From the NCBI GenBank assembly GCA_036245525.1, contig BTPG01000002.1:124783212-124847211 (forward strand): a DNA stretch of 64,000 nt, read 5' to 3'. The translations under genes were made by a program, and so were the position numbers. Shown here piece by piece: positions 1 through 11,097 of the stretch (position 1 is the first letter of the stretch; every line of letters begins with the position of its first letter). Origin of the DNA: Semisulcospira habei (taxonomy: Eukaryota > Mollusca > Gastropoda > Semisulcospiridae). The notes under the pieces are model-generated. The model made no database searches. It was not told where the DNA came from and saw only the letters and a list, made by a program, of their open reading frames with translations.

Positions 1-332
1 CAAGAGTACTTGGACTTTTGACAGTGGACTTCATTCCCGACCTGTGCTTCGCCTGGCCTTGGAACTTTTCTGATTTTGTGTGTACCTTCGGCGGTGTTGG
101 TTCAAGAAGTACATGGACTTTCGACAGTGGAATTCGTTCCTGGCCTGTGCCTTCGCCTTGCCTTGGAACTTTTCTGCCCTTGTTGTAGCGTAGGTTCGTT
201 CTTAGACCTCTACTGTGCTACCTATGGCTGTGTATGGTTATGGAGCCCTTGGACTTGTCGATAGCGTGACTTCGTTCCGGGCCTGCGCTTCGACTTCTGT
301 GACTTTCAGGAAGTGAGTGTCACTGGTGCCTC

Positions 333-539
333 CAGACCTGTTTACCATACACATTTGGCGTATTAAAGTACACAATTTTGCTTTGGGGTACACATACATG
401 TACATGTTTATACACAAAAATACACATTTTGGAGAAACTGACAACTCACTGGCTTGTGAATAAATACACATGTGAGGTCCAAAGTACACAATTAGTCAGT
501 TGAAAGTACACTGACTGCACCCAGGGGGTAAACAGGTCT
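333..539. mobile_element. 207-bp hAT-like MITE inside DIRS copy 1 leader
   Basis: Terminal inverted repeats CAGACCTGTTTACC and GGTAAACAGGTCTG bound an AT-rich core full of GTACACA/TACACAT motifs with no coding sequence. The flanks share GTGCCTC (326-332 and 540-546), allowing an 8-bp duplication with one mismatch. The size, short inverted ends and about 8-bp duplication fit a hAT-type non-autonomous element; the superfamily is inferred. Confidence 0.7.
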
Positions 540-847
540 GTGCCTCGTTGCCGGAAGATAGGTCCCCGGGCCGTGGGGCCAGCCTTCACCCCTCGTGGGA
601 GCGCTGTCCTGCACCGGTTCCGGCATTGAGAGACTTTTAGGCTTGTGCGGTGCCTCTCGGAGCTTCGACCTGGCGTCCGGTGTGCTCCTGCTTCGCTCTC
701 TCCGGTCAAGTTCGCCGGTTGGACGGCCGGGACCTTCGTCGAGGACCCAGCCTTCCTCAACCTGGATACTTCTGGGCCTATGCCGCGTGGGCGCTTCTTC
801 GTCTTCTTCTTCGGCTACAGGTGCTACCTTCCCCTGCCCCTTGTGAG

Positions 848-2990
848 ATGTCCAGGTAAGGTCTCGATGTTTTGCCAGCGCCGCGCCTCTGACGGTGTGC
901 GCCGGCGTCTCTGTTGCTATATCATTGCTTGTTTTTAAGAAAGTGATATTACTTGGCACAGGATAGTGGGGAAAGGTGAGGAGTGGTGCGCGGTTTTCGT
1001 CTAAGAAACGTGGCCTTCTGCTATGACCAGTCGCTTCGTTGTTTCGCTCTATGTTGCAGTGGTCAAGTCCGCACCTGCACACGATGTGGTGACGTCCAGT
1101 GGCCAAGTGACAAGCATGCGGTTTGCCTCCCCTGCGCTGGTTGTGCTTCGGGCCACACCTGTATGTCTGCGCTATCTGGGTGGAGGCCATTGGGAAAGCC
1201 CAGCTGCGGAGCCTTTGGCGTGACAGAATCGCCGCCCGCCCACAGCCACAAGCATGCTTCGGCCCCGGATCCAGCAGAAACGCACCAATGCTGCCATTGG
1301 GGGACGGCATACAAAGGCTCCCCCCTTGCGCACCCACTCTCTCGAGTCAGGTCCGCAGCGAGTCCGCTCGCCCCGCTCTGCGGAAAACAAACCCCAACTC
1401 TCTACGTTGGGGGACGCCTTGCTCCCCCCTTGCACACCAGCTCGCTCGAGCCAGGTCCGCAGCGAGCTAGCTCGCCCCGCCTTGCGGAACCCAAGCCTCA
1501 CAAGACTACCGACAGAACTGGACGCCGCTTCTCCCCGACGCCGGACCCTCGGCTTCTGCGTACAACCCTCGATGTGCGGCCCCGGGTTCGCGACCGCCTG
1601 GACTCAGCTCCTTGCCCCTCGCCCGCAGCCCTGCGTCTTCGGTCCTCGCCTCCCGTCGCAACCACTCTTCGTTCTCTGCTCGCTCCTCGCGCCCGGTTTC
1701 GCTCGCCGCTTCAGCTTCGCGGACGTCTCGCCCTCCTCGTCGGTCTTCCCCTCGGGCTTCGCTGGTTCCTCTTCCACTCGCCGCCCTTCCCGGTCGGTGT
1801 CCTCCTGGGTCCGTGCTGCTCGTCATTCCCGGCTTGTCTTCCCCCCACTCCCTCCCCGGCACCCTTTCCCCGCCTTCCCCGCTCCCCTCCCCTTTGCGCC
1901 GTCATCCACGTGCTCACCGCCCTCCTTCGCGCGGACGCTCAACTCACCGGCCACGCCTTCTCAGCCGCTCGCCCTGGTCTTGCTCCGTCTGGTGGCGGCA
2001 CCCGTCTCTCCAGCTCCTGGTGCGTCAGCCTCCTGCGGCGCCCGTTGATGTGGATAGAAGCCCTCGGCATCGCTCTGGAGGATTCCGCCTTGGCTCCCTC
2101 CTTCTGTTCGACCTGCGCGTGCGCTCTTCTTGCCCTTGACCCTACGTCCAGGACGACCAGGGCGGAGACCCTTCCCTCGCTCGTCGGGCCATGCTTCTGC
2201 TGTCGCATGTCTTCCCCAAGCCAGGACGCCTGTCCCAGTCGCCCACTTGGACGCTGTTCTCCCTCCTAGAGGTTTCGTCCCTGCCATGCCCCGAGGTTCA
2301 CGGGTTCGTGTCGACTTCGCTGCTCCTGCTGCAGGGTTCAGGCTCCGATGCGGTTCGCTTCTTCACCGTTGTTCGCTGGCCAGCGGATTGGGACTTCGCC
2401 TTTCAGCACAGCTTGGTATGCCGGACACTCGCAGGCCTTGCTGCTGCCCTCCCCGCAGTGGATCCTGCCGCTCAGCAGCAGCTGGTGGACTTAGTGCCTC
2501 CCGCCGTTGCATCCCCCTCGGCCTGGAACGGACGGCGTTCCTCATCCACAACGCTCTCGCCTGTGCTGGCCAAGCAAGCACTCATCTACCTTCTGGAGCT
2601 GGCTCTTCTCCTTCTCGCCGCTGTTAGGGAACCTCCTCGCTCTGGCTGTGGGGAAGAAGTCCCGCCTTCCGAGCGGCGTGTCAACGCCTGTCCTCCCTTC
2701 GCCGCTGCCGCGCTCTGCGGCCTGCTCACCAGGATGCTGTGCTCGCTGTCTACCCCTACCTCCCGCAAGACCTACGGAGACAGCTGCGACAGGCTCCGCT
2801 CGGCGATCCCTCCACTTTGGTCCAGGACCTGGCAGTCGGTGACAGGCGCCATGAGGAGCTTTGCCCTGTCCGCCCTCCCGGCGTCGCCGCCTTCCCCCGC
2901 ATGTCCCCGCCACCCGCCGCGCCCGCCCACCCCCCGACCCCGCCTCCTCCCCCGCCTGGCCTTGGCTGGCCACAGGTGGCGTCCGATCAT
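848..2990 (+). pseudogene. DIRS copy 1 gag-like gene, spliced, decayed
   Basis: First exon is ATG TCC AG (848-855), then donor GTAAGG, a 204-nt intron (856-1059) ending TTGCAG, and exon 2 from 1060. Joined in phase, exon 2 opens with the Cys cluster [18 protein letters not shown] shared by all four DIRS copies. A Pro/Arg/Ser-rich region follows, with a duplicated ~110-bp segment around 1275-1500, then remnants of the conserved C-terminal part. Many frameshifts after about 1500 make it non-functional. Confidence 0.75.
856..1059 (+). other. Predicted spliceosomal intron in DIRS copy 1 gag
   Basis: Donor AG|GTAAGG and acceptor TTGCAG|T. Position and phase match the predicted introns in copies 2, 3 and 4: the phase is 2 and the Cys cluster follows within about 10 codons. 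Confidence 0.7.
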
Positions 2991-4556
2991 CGACCTTCAG
3001 AGCGGCACAAGTTCTTCGCAGCGCCTTCCTTCCCTTGGGGACCACCAGAGCCCTTTGCGCCGCGGTTCTTCCCATGGGCTTCGGTGTCAGCCTGGATCTA
3101 GCGGACGCCTTCGTCCCTGTGCATCCGGCTTCCAGACGCTGCTGCGCTTCGCTTCGACGGCGTCGTTTCCGCACCTTCCACCTCGCCCGCAACCCCAGCC
3201 CTGGGCGTTTGCCCGTCTCTTGGACGTCAGCTTCACCACGGTCAGGCGGGCTTCGTCGAGCCCCTCCTCGAGCTACGTCGGCGATCTGCTCCGGCGCCAC
3301 CGGTCGGCACCCTCCTTGGAGCAGCAACGAGACGCCCTGCTGGCCTCCTCAATAGCCGCGGCTTCATAGGCAGCTTCGGCAAGTCGGATCTCGCCCCGTC
3401 CCGCCGCTTCGGCACCGTGGTATGGAGTTCCTTACGGACCTCATCTGGTGTGACTCCCGGACCCGAGGTTCCAGAGGTTGGCAAACCTGGCTCGTCTTGG
3501 TGCACAGGAGGAGACGGTCCCTGCCAGAGTCTGGTTGCAGCTCTTAGGCCTGATGTGCGTGGCTGCGGATCTCCTTCCCTTGGTCGGCTCTACTCGCGCC
3601 CGCTTCAACTTCATCTTCTCCTTCCTGGCGCCCTCGACCGGAGACATAGAGGCTCCCGTTCCGGTTCCTCCCTTGCTCCTTCCTTTCCTCCCCTGCTGGG
3701 CAGACCCTGCCTGGCTTGCGTCTGGAGTCCCTCTCCTTCGCCTCCCAGTTGTCCCTTGCGTCAACGCCAGCCGCTCCGGCTAGGGTGCACACCTGCTGCC
3801 GACGTGCCACGGCTTCTGGCAGCTGGCCACTGGTCCTTGCGGTCAAGTTTTTCAACTGGTTGGAGTTACAGGCGATACGGTAAGCGCTCCTCGCTTGGGA
3901 ACCGACTCTCGGACATCAGGACCTGATCGTCCTTCCTATGACTCAGCTGTCGTGTCCTACATTCAGAAGCTGGACGGGACCCACTCCCCTTCTGCTGCTT
4001 TCTTCTTCCAGCGCCTCCGTGGGTGTGAGGATCGCCGCGTCTCTCTCCAAGCGAGATACTTCCCCGGCCACCTGTATGTCCTCGCGGACTCCCTCTCCCA
4101 GCTTCTCCACACTGAGTGGGCGCTTCGCCCAGACTTCTTCCGGATGATCTGCGCCATGTGGGAGACTCCCCTTATCGTTCTTCGCGGCAGGGTGGTACCG
4201 CCAACTCCCCTCATCTCGCCTGTCCCGGACCCCCTAGCCTGGCCAGTCGATGCGCTCCCCCTTCCCTGGGACGGCCCTGCGCTTCCGCTTAACCTCCCTC
4301 AGTCCTTGTCCCCAGGGTGCTTCTCTCACGCAAGGGATGCAACGCGATCTTGTGGCTGGTGGCGCCGTTCTGCTGGACCAGATCCTGCACCACCGACCTC
4401 CTGAACTTTGCCACGGGCCCTTCACTGCGGCTTTTCTCTACTCGCACGATGCTCAAGCTACCGCGCCACGCGCTCTACCATCCGTGCTCTGAGGGACTCC
4501 TGCTACACGCTTGGAGATTGGGCGGCAAGCCCTCGCCGCTAGAGTTTCTCGAGTGA
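2990..4556 (+). pseudogene. DIRS copy 1 RT/RNase H/methyltransferase-like remnants
   Basis: Fragments of the reverse transcriptase (VSLDLADAFVPVHPAS near 3085), RNase H (VVSYIQKLDGTHSP and YVLADSLSQ, about 3945-4110) and the region after it ([13 protein letters not shown], about 4160-4260) lie in order but in different frames. Comparison with copies 2 and 4 shows many small indels and in-frame stops. It is a dead copy. Confidence 0.8.
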
Positions 4557-5565
4557 GGCAGTGGCAGCTATCGCTTCAGGCCACGGATCCTCGACCCTGA
4601 GTGTCTACGAGGGAGAGTGGAGAGTACTGGAAGCCTGGTGCGACCTTCATCGCCTCTCCCCTACCGATCTGACTTCCTTACTACTAGCCGAGTTCTTCCT
4701 CTGGCTCTTCGCCGAACAGCACTTGGCACCGATCACCTTCAGGGGCTACCTCGCTATGATCGCCTACGCTTACCGGCACCTGGGCTGAGCGGACCCCGGC
4801 AAGTGTAAGGACCGCGCTGACCTTTTGGCCCGCTTCGGCATACAGCGACCTGCCCTCCGCTCCCAGACCCCACGCTGGGACTTGCCCTGGGTACTCACCT
4901 GGCTGAACACTAGCGTTTCGAGCCGCTTCCCCTAGCAAGCCTGGCCGACGCTCTGCGAAGACTTGCTTCTGCTCGCCGTAGCCACAGCCTCCAGAGTGAG
5001 TGAGCTGCTTGCGCTCTCCGCGCGCCCGTCTGCTTGTAGTGCAGGTCGGATGGCTCCGTGCAGCTACTAACGGACCCAGCCTTCTTTGCCAAGTACCAGT
5101 CCCCGTTGGCAGCCCCCCGGGTGATCACTGTACGATCGCTGAAGCCGATCGACCCCAACAAGGAAGTCAGACAACAGGACCCGGTGAGAGCCTTACGCGT
5201 GTACCTACGCCGAACCACGCCGCTCCGCCAGGAGCGCACCCGCCTCTTCTCTCTTTGTCCCCAGGTAGACAAGACATTTCAGCCCAGACGATCTCTTCCT
5301 GGCTAAGATGGGTGATACGCTCCACCTACCAGGACCTCTGCCCTGACGCTGCCAAGCGACTACACTGCCGGGCCCACGAGGTCAGAGCCACGGCTGCTAG
5401 TGCCGCACCCGACCGCAACTGCGCTGCCCGAGACAGTCTGGCTGACGTAGGCTGGCGGACCGAGTCGACCTTCACCCGGTTCTACCTCTGTAAACTGGTT
5501 GGCCAGCGAGACAACCTGGCCCTGGTGGGGGACATTGAGGCGGCGCATCACTCCCTCCCGGCACC
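4556..5565 (+). pseudogene. DIRS copy 1 tyrosine recombinase, broken, cut by LINE
   Basis: Remnants follow the order of the intact gene in copy 2: N-terminal core-binding part (SVYEGEWRVLEAWC, 4600-4640; APITFRGYLAMIA, 4727-4760), an Arg box near 4990, a HEVR box near 5375 and the Tyr region ESTFTRFYLC near 5461-5500. Several frameshifts separate these blocks. The last codons were split by the LINE insertion and continue at 15134-15176. Confidence 0.82.
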
Positions 5566-6190
5566 GGCCTCCACGTGGCGTGGGTGGGTAGTCCGCTCAG
5601 TCCCTGACTGAGTGGGCTAGCAGACGGGTGCCATCTTTGTCCAGGATTAGGACTTGATGTCAGCAGATATGTTGTTCAGTCTTTTTCACTGGTCCGGTTT
5701 TTGAGGAGCTGTACTAACCCAGGTCGTACCATGTTGGATTGGTCCTTAAATATACTCGTGACTTTTTGGTCCTTTGGATCCCAAGTGTTTGCCGTGCTTG
5801 GAGACCCGTGTCGGGGGAGAAGAGGATCCTGGTGGCTGAAACACTCCACTTTGGCCTTGACTTCTGCCTAAACGGGAGGCTAGTCGTACCGGCCTAGTCA
5901 ATCGGCTCTTGTCACGTCGAGCCCTATCCCCCTGTTGACATGCGGGTTGTTATACGGAGCACCATGCTATAGCCTCTGATGCTGATTAGGTGCTTTACGC
6001 CAGTATTCCCCTGCATTCAACAGTGTGATAGAAGGCGGTGGCTCAAACGGTTCAATCGGGCTTACCCCCTTGAGTATATCTTTCGGGCAGTCTCCATTGT
6101 GCGTCGGCTGGAGACCCGCCGACAATTGCACTTTCCCTTGTTGGGCTCGGTGGCGGGCGGGGACCCCCGGGGGATGAATATCTATCATAC
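5566..6190 (+). promoter_or_regulatory. LINE 5' UTR
   Basis: Non-coding sequence between the target duplication and the first ORF1 codons. Full-length LINEs carry an internal promoter here. No specific motif was recognised. Confidence 0.45.
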
Positions 6191-6779
6191 TATAATATGG
6201 AAAATATCAAAAAACCAAAACTGGCACCAAAGCGGCACATAGCCGCCGACATTGTCATTGAGAACGATAGTGACTCTGTGAGGAAGCGACACCTCAGGCG
6301 TCAGCCGCCTGGCCTCGCTTTCTCATTATCCACAGCAAAGTCAAAGAGAAGCCTGTTTCCAAGCTGCACCCTTTCCTGGTAGGGGAGACCCTCAGGAGCC
6401 GTGTTGGCAGGCCTGAGGCCCAGCGCCTCAGGTCTGGTGACTTGCTGGTAGAGTGCCACACCCGGGCACACTCCAATGGGCTACTGAGGCTCTCCTCCAT
6501 CGGAGACACTCCAGTGGAGGTCACTCCCCACAAAACAATGAATTCCTCTAGAGGAGTGATTAAAGATCAAGCATTGGCCGAACTATCTGAAGATGAACTT
6601 GTACGGAACCTTAAGTCACAGGGGGTGACCTACGTCAGGCGCTTCATTTCCAAACGAGGTGGTAGGGAGATCCGTCTCCCTACCATCATCCTGACGTTTG
6701 GCACCCCCACAGCTCCTACTACCATCTGGGGAGGTTACTACTCCCTAAAAGTGAAAAAGTATGTCCCTCTCCCCCCGGT

Positions 6780-7101
6780 CTTGCCCACCGGGTCTGCCCT
6801 GGGGACTGGGGGGTTAGTATTTTAGTTCCAGGTCACCTGGTCAGCCCACAGGGGGTTTTTCTCTATCTGGGCATGTGTTCTGTCTACCCTTGTCCATTCA
6901 CGTATTGCCTTTTAAACTCCCTACGTCTGCACTGCCGTAGCTCTTGTATGGATGTGTTGCAAATGGCTTAGCTTATTATGCCCATGTGTAGGTTATTATG
7001 TATTGACCGCTGGCGACATACATTCATTTCTGTTAGTTTTTTTCCAAGCATGCAGGCACGTCTGAGAAGCCTGTTGCTGTCGGACGTTAGCATGTCATCA
7101 A
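6780..7101 (+). mobile_element. SINE-like retroposon, copy with pervasive 1-base deletions
   Basis: Homologous over its length to units at 17211-17602 and 29064-29446, ending in the same ATCA-type tail. Flanked by a short duplication CCCCGGT (6773-6779 and 7102-7108). It is about 60 bases shorter than the 29-kb copy. Nearly every difference is a one- or two-base gap and almost none is a substitution. See the separate finding on probable sequence error. Confidence 0.75.
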
Positions 7102-7803
7102 CCCCGGTGCTTAGTGCCAAAGTATGCCATGGCAGAGACATGCGCCAGCAGACCTCTATGCGCCCATTGCACTAAGCCCGGACACTCTGCTGGGTCCTTC
7201 ACAGCCATCCCCCTGTGTGTGAATTGCCAGGGGGCGCATATGGCTTCGGACAAGAAGTGCCCTTTTTGGATCTCCGAGTGCAGGATTCAGCAGGTGCGTG
7301 TGGAGAAGGGGCTGTCCTTTGCGGGCGCCAAAACCCTGGTTGATGGCCCTGGTGCAGCTGAGGCTGCGCCAAACTCAAATAACAACTTTGTGTATACTTT
7401 CAGTGCTGCGGTGGCAGGCAAGCGCCCCACCAAAGACTTCTCTTGTCAAACCCCAACTTCTTGGTTGGGGGCGGAGCCTCGGATCCTCTCGCCCCTGGAG
7501 AGTAACCCTCCTCCGGTGGTGACAAGGAGCCAGGGAACGCAGAGGGCGGACGCTACCGGTCCGGTGGCACCACCTTCTGCTGCTCCTAAGCCTCAGCCCC
7601 CACCCAAACCTGCTAGTTTGTCAACGCCAAAGGTTTCTGGCTCTGGTCAGCCTTCTAAGGCCGCTAACTCTAGCGGCAGGACCGCTGCCCAGGACCAGAA
7701 GTCTAAGAAATCTATGGGACCGCCATGCGCACGGGCCCAGAAGGGGAACACTGATGTCCCCCTTCAAAACAAATATGCTGCATTGGAGGAGCAGATTACT
7801 TAC

Positions 7804-10800
7804 TTACTTACGCCTGTCACCCCTACCCGGGTATAGGCCGTCGACGAGAGACCTCCAGCAACTCCTGTCCTGTGCTTCTCCTTCGATTCTACTCCAGGTG
7901 GTTCCCAGTCTCTTGATGTCTGCTTGGAGGTCTCGACGCCAGGAGTTTCTCGGCCTACCTCTTTTCCTCTTTCCCTGGGGGTTCCATGACAATGCCTGCC
8001 TAGTGATACTGGAAGCTGGCTTTCTCAGACTGTGACCGATCCATCCCCATCTTCTTCGCCCAATTTCATTCTCTGCTGTTATCTGCTCTGTTCTCTCCCA
8101 GAGTCTGACGTTGCTGATCTTCTCTGGCCAGTGGATTTGCAAAATTCTTCTAAGGCAACTGTTCATGAAGGTCTGTACTCTGTTGACTGTGGTTTTTGTC
8201 AATCTCCAAGTCTCTGCTCCATATAGGAGAACTGCTTTTACATTGGAGTTGAAGATCCGGACTTTGGTGTGTTGTGACAGCTCTCTGGAACTCCACACTT
8301 TTTTCAACTGGAGAAAGGCTGCTCTGGCTTTACCGATTCGTGCTCTGACATCTGCATCAGTGCCGCCTTTTTTGTCTATGATGCTCCCGAGATAGGTGAA
8401 GGACTCCACCTCCTCCAACGGGGTGCCAGCAAGCAAGACTGGTTCCTCCCTGGTTGCGTTCAGCCTCATTGTCTTTGTTTTCTGTTTGTGAATGGTGAGG
8501 CCCACTTGGGACGAGATGTCAGCAAGCCTCGTGGTCTTGTCCTGCATTTGTTGATGAGTGTGGGACAGTAATGCCAAGTCGTCTGCAAAATCGAGGTCGT
8601 CAAGCTGTGTCCACAGTGTCCACTGTATTCCACTTCGTCTGTGCTCTGTGGTCATCTTCATGACCCAGTCTATGGCCAGTAGGAAGAGGAACGGAGACAG
8701 CAGACACCCCTGCCTGACACCAGTTCTGACCTGGAGCTCCCTGGTGAACTGCCCTTCGTGGATCACGCGACATGTCATACCATCGTAGCTGTTCTTGATC
8801 AGGCGGACGAGCTTTATGGGTACACCGTAGTGTCGTAGGAGTTTCCACAAAGTCTCTCGGTCCACACTGTCAAATGCTTTCTCATAATCCACAAAGTTGA
8901 CGTACAGCGGGGAGCTCCACTCCAGAGACTGTTCCACGATGATGCGGAGAGTGGCGATCTGGTCTGTACATGATCGGTTCTTCCTGAATCCTGCTTGCTG
9001 GTCTCTCAGCTGGGGGTCAACGGAGCTCTTCATTCTCTCCAGGATGATCCTGTTGAAGACCTTTCCTGGTACTGACAGCAAGGTGATTCCTCTGTAGTTG
9101 GAACACTTGCTGAGGTCGCCTTTCTTGGGAAGCTTGATTAGGTACCCCTCCTTCCAGTCAGCCGGCATCACCTCCTCTTCCCAGATCTTTCCAAACAGTG
9201 GGTACAGCATCTCCACTGTTGTCTCTGGGTCTGCTTTCAGAGACTCCGCTGGGATGCCATCTGGGCCTGCTGCTTTGCCGTTCTTCAAAAATGCCACTGC
9301 TCTTCTGATCTCTTCCCGGCTGGGTCTGTCGCAGCTGATGGGTAGGTCGGTCTCTGCCGGCTGGATGTCTGGGGGGTCGGGTGGGCTAGGTCTGTTCAGT
9401 AACTCTTCAAAATACTCGGCCCATCTGTCGAGTTGGTCTGCTCTGTCTGCAATAGGCTTGCCTTCTTTGTCTTTTACTGGTCTTTCTGTATGGCCATACT
9501 TGCCTGACAATCTTCTGGTAATGTCGTAGAGCTGTTTCATATTGCCGCTGCCTGCTGCCTTTTCTGCCTCTGCTGCCAGGTTGTCTGTGTAGGCCCTCTT
9601 GTCTGCCCTGATACTCCTCTTCACCTCGCGGTTGGCTTCCCAGTATTCCCCCTGTGCCCTTACTTTGGATGCTCTCGTGCGACTGTTGTTGACAACTGCT
9701 TTCTTCTGCTTCCTCACTTCTATCTTCTTCAAGGTCTGTGCTGACAGCCAGTCCTTGTGATGGTGTTTCCTGAACCCTACAGTGTCTTTGCAGGTTGAGT
9801 TCAGCGCCTCTCTAACTGCCTTCCACTGCTGCTCTGTGGTGACCGCCTCCTCTTCATTTACTAGCTCCTGTAGCGCTTGAAACCGGTTGGACAGCACCAG
9901 TTTGAACTCTTCTCTAACTCCAGTTTCTCTCAGGAGGCCTACATTATAGCGCTGTCTTCTTGTTGTCTCTGTGCGGCTTTTCTTTAGCTTGAGCTTCATT
10001 CTTAAGGTAAGCAGATGGTGGTCGGAGGCGACATCTGCTCCCCTCCTAACTCGAACATCTTGAAGGGATCTTCTAAATTTCTTGCTAATGCAGATATGGT
10101 CTATTTGGTTCTCTGTTGTATGGTCAGGTGAGACCCAAGTTGCTTTGTGTATCCTTCTGTGTGGGAAGATGCTGCCTCCAATGACAAGTCGGTTTAGAGC
10201 ACAAAAGTCTACAAACCTCTCCCCGTTCTCACTCATCTCCGAGCCTAGTCCCTGTCTCCCCATCACCTCTTCGTATCCGGTGTTGTCCTCCCCTATTTTG
10301 GCATTAAAATCGCCCATGACGATGGTGATGTCTCGCTCCGCACATTTGTCCAAGGCACTCTGGAGTCGGTCGTAGAACTCTTGTTTCTCTTCCTCGTCCC
10401 TGTCATTAGTGGGCGCATAACACTGGATGACGTTCAGCTTGAGCTTTTTCTTGGTTCTAAAGGCTGCTGTGATGATTCTTGGCCCAAGAGGTTCCCAGCC
10501 CATCAGCGCTCTTTGTGCCACTGGTGACAGCATGAATGCTACGCCTTCTGTATGGGGGGCATTCTCCTCTTCATGACCTGAATACAGAATCATCTCCCCA
10601 CTTAACAGCCTTTTCTGGCCAGACTGCGTCCATCTGGCTTCACTGATACCTAGCAGGGAAAGGTTGTACTTTTGCATTTCCGCTGCTATCTGGGCGGCCT
10701 TGCCGCTCTGGTACATGGTCTTAACGTTCCATGTGCCCATGGTTGTATCCCTGGATAGAGAGAGGCGGCTCGGTCCTGTGGCTTCCGAAGACTTCCGGCT

Positions 10801-10818
10801 TTCACCACAGGACGTCAT
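7804..10818 (-). CDS. RTE endonuclease-reverse transcriptase, intact
   Basis: Protein of 1004 residues that nicks target DNA and copies the element's RNA. An APE-type endonuclease occupies about residues 27-270 (GTWNVKTM at 28, LGISEARW at 56, GDFNAK at 169, SDHHLL at 265). A linker rich in Lys/Arg follows (about 270-480). The RT spans about 505-850: [10 protein letters not shown] at 573, [17 protein letters not shown] at 642, [11 protein letters not shown] at 702, catalytic FADDLALL at 744, FTYLGSIID. The C-terminal domain has ETWRLTK and [18 protein letters not shown] at 10816-10818. There are no stops or frameshifts, unlike the other three copies, so this copy could be active. Confidence 0.93.
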   Translation of the reverse strand: MTSCGESRKSSEATGPSRLSLSRDTTMGTWNVKTMYQSGKAAQIAAEMQKYNLSLLGISEARWTQSGQKRLLSGEMILYSGHEEENAPHTEGVAFMLSPVAQRALMGWEPLGPRIITAAFRTKKKLKLNVIQCYAPTNDRDEEEKQEFYDRLQSALDKCAERDITIVMGDFNAKIGEDNTGYEEVMGRQGLGSEMSENGERFVDFCALNRLVIGGSIFPHRRIHKATWVSPDHTTENQIDHICISKKFRRSLQDVRVRRGADVASDHHLLTLRMKLKLKKSRTETTRRQRYNVGLLRETGVREEFKLVLSNRFQALQELVNEEEAVTTEQQWKAVREALNSTCKDTVGFRKHHHKDWLSAQTLKKIEVRKQKKAVVNNSRTRASKVRAQGEYWEANREVKRSIRADKRAYTDNLAAEAEKAAGSGNMKQLYDITRRLSGKYGHTERPVKDKEGKPIADRADQLDRWAEYFEELLNRPSPPDPPDIQPAETDLPISCDRPSREEIRRAVAFLKNGKAAGPDGIPAESLKADPETTVEMLYPLFGKIWEEEVMPADWKEGYLIKLPKKGDLSKCSNYRGITLLSVPGKVFNRIILERMKSSVDPQLRDQQAGFRKNRSCTDQIATLRIIVEQSLEWSSPLYVNFVDYEKAFDSVDRETLWKLLRHYGVPIKLVRLIKNSYDGMTCRVIHEGQFTRELQVRTGVRQGCLLSPFLFLLAIDWVMKMTTEHRRSGIQWTLWTQLDDLDFADDLALLSHTHQQMQDKTTRLADISSQVGLTIHKQKTKTMRLNATREEPVLLAGTPLEEVESFTYLGSIIDKKGGTDADVRARIGKARAAFLQLKKVWSSRELSQHTKVRIFNSNVKAVLLYGAETWRLTKTTVNRVQTFMNSCLRRILQIHWPEKISNVRLWERTEQITAENEIGRRRWGWIGHSLRKPASSITRQALSWNPQGKRKRGRPRNSWRRDLQADIKRLGTTWSRIEGEAQDRSCWRSLVDGLYPGRGDRRK

Positions 10819-11097
10819 AAGTCTTCTGGTAGAAGAACCTTCCTCCTCCAGGAAAGGAATTACTGTTAGTCTTTTCGTCGGCGTTTTTGTAGCTATTTCC
10901 TTTTTTGCAGGGTGGGGAAGCTACCCCCACGCCCAACCCCCTTACTAGGAGGACCAGGGGTTTTCTGTCGGGGTCACCTTCCCTTAGACCATGTTGGTTC
11001 ACGGCACCTTATTTCATTCGGTGCACCCCTCTCACGAGGGACCCCCTATCCACCACCCAGGGGACGCGCCTCAACGCCGTATGGTCCCAGCGCGAGG
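10819..11097 (-). promoter_or_regulatory. RTE 5' UTR
   Basis: Sequence between the target duplication and the start codon. It is probably the internal promoter region of the element. No specific element was recognised. Confidence 0.4.

Larger units (their letters stand above)
7797..11097 (-). mobile_element. Full-length RTE-type non-LTR retrotransposon (copy 1)
   Basis: 3.3-kb element flanked by a perfect 12-bp target duplication GGAGGAGCAGAT (7785-7796 and 11098-11109) in LINE ORF1. The 5' end lies at 11097, a ~280-bp 5' UTR precedes one long ORF, and the 3' UTR is almost absent. The 3' end is a short (GTAA)n tail right after GGTAGGGGTGACAGGC. One ORF, a minimal 3' UTR and a microsatellite tail are typical of the RTE clade; clade assignment is by recognition only. 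Three truncated copies lie at 17.1-19.5, 30.1-32.8 and 50.4-51.7 kb. Confidence 0.9.
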
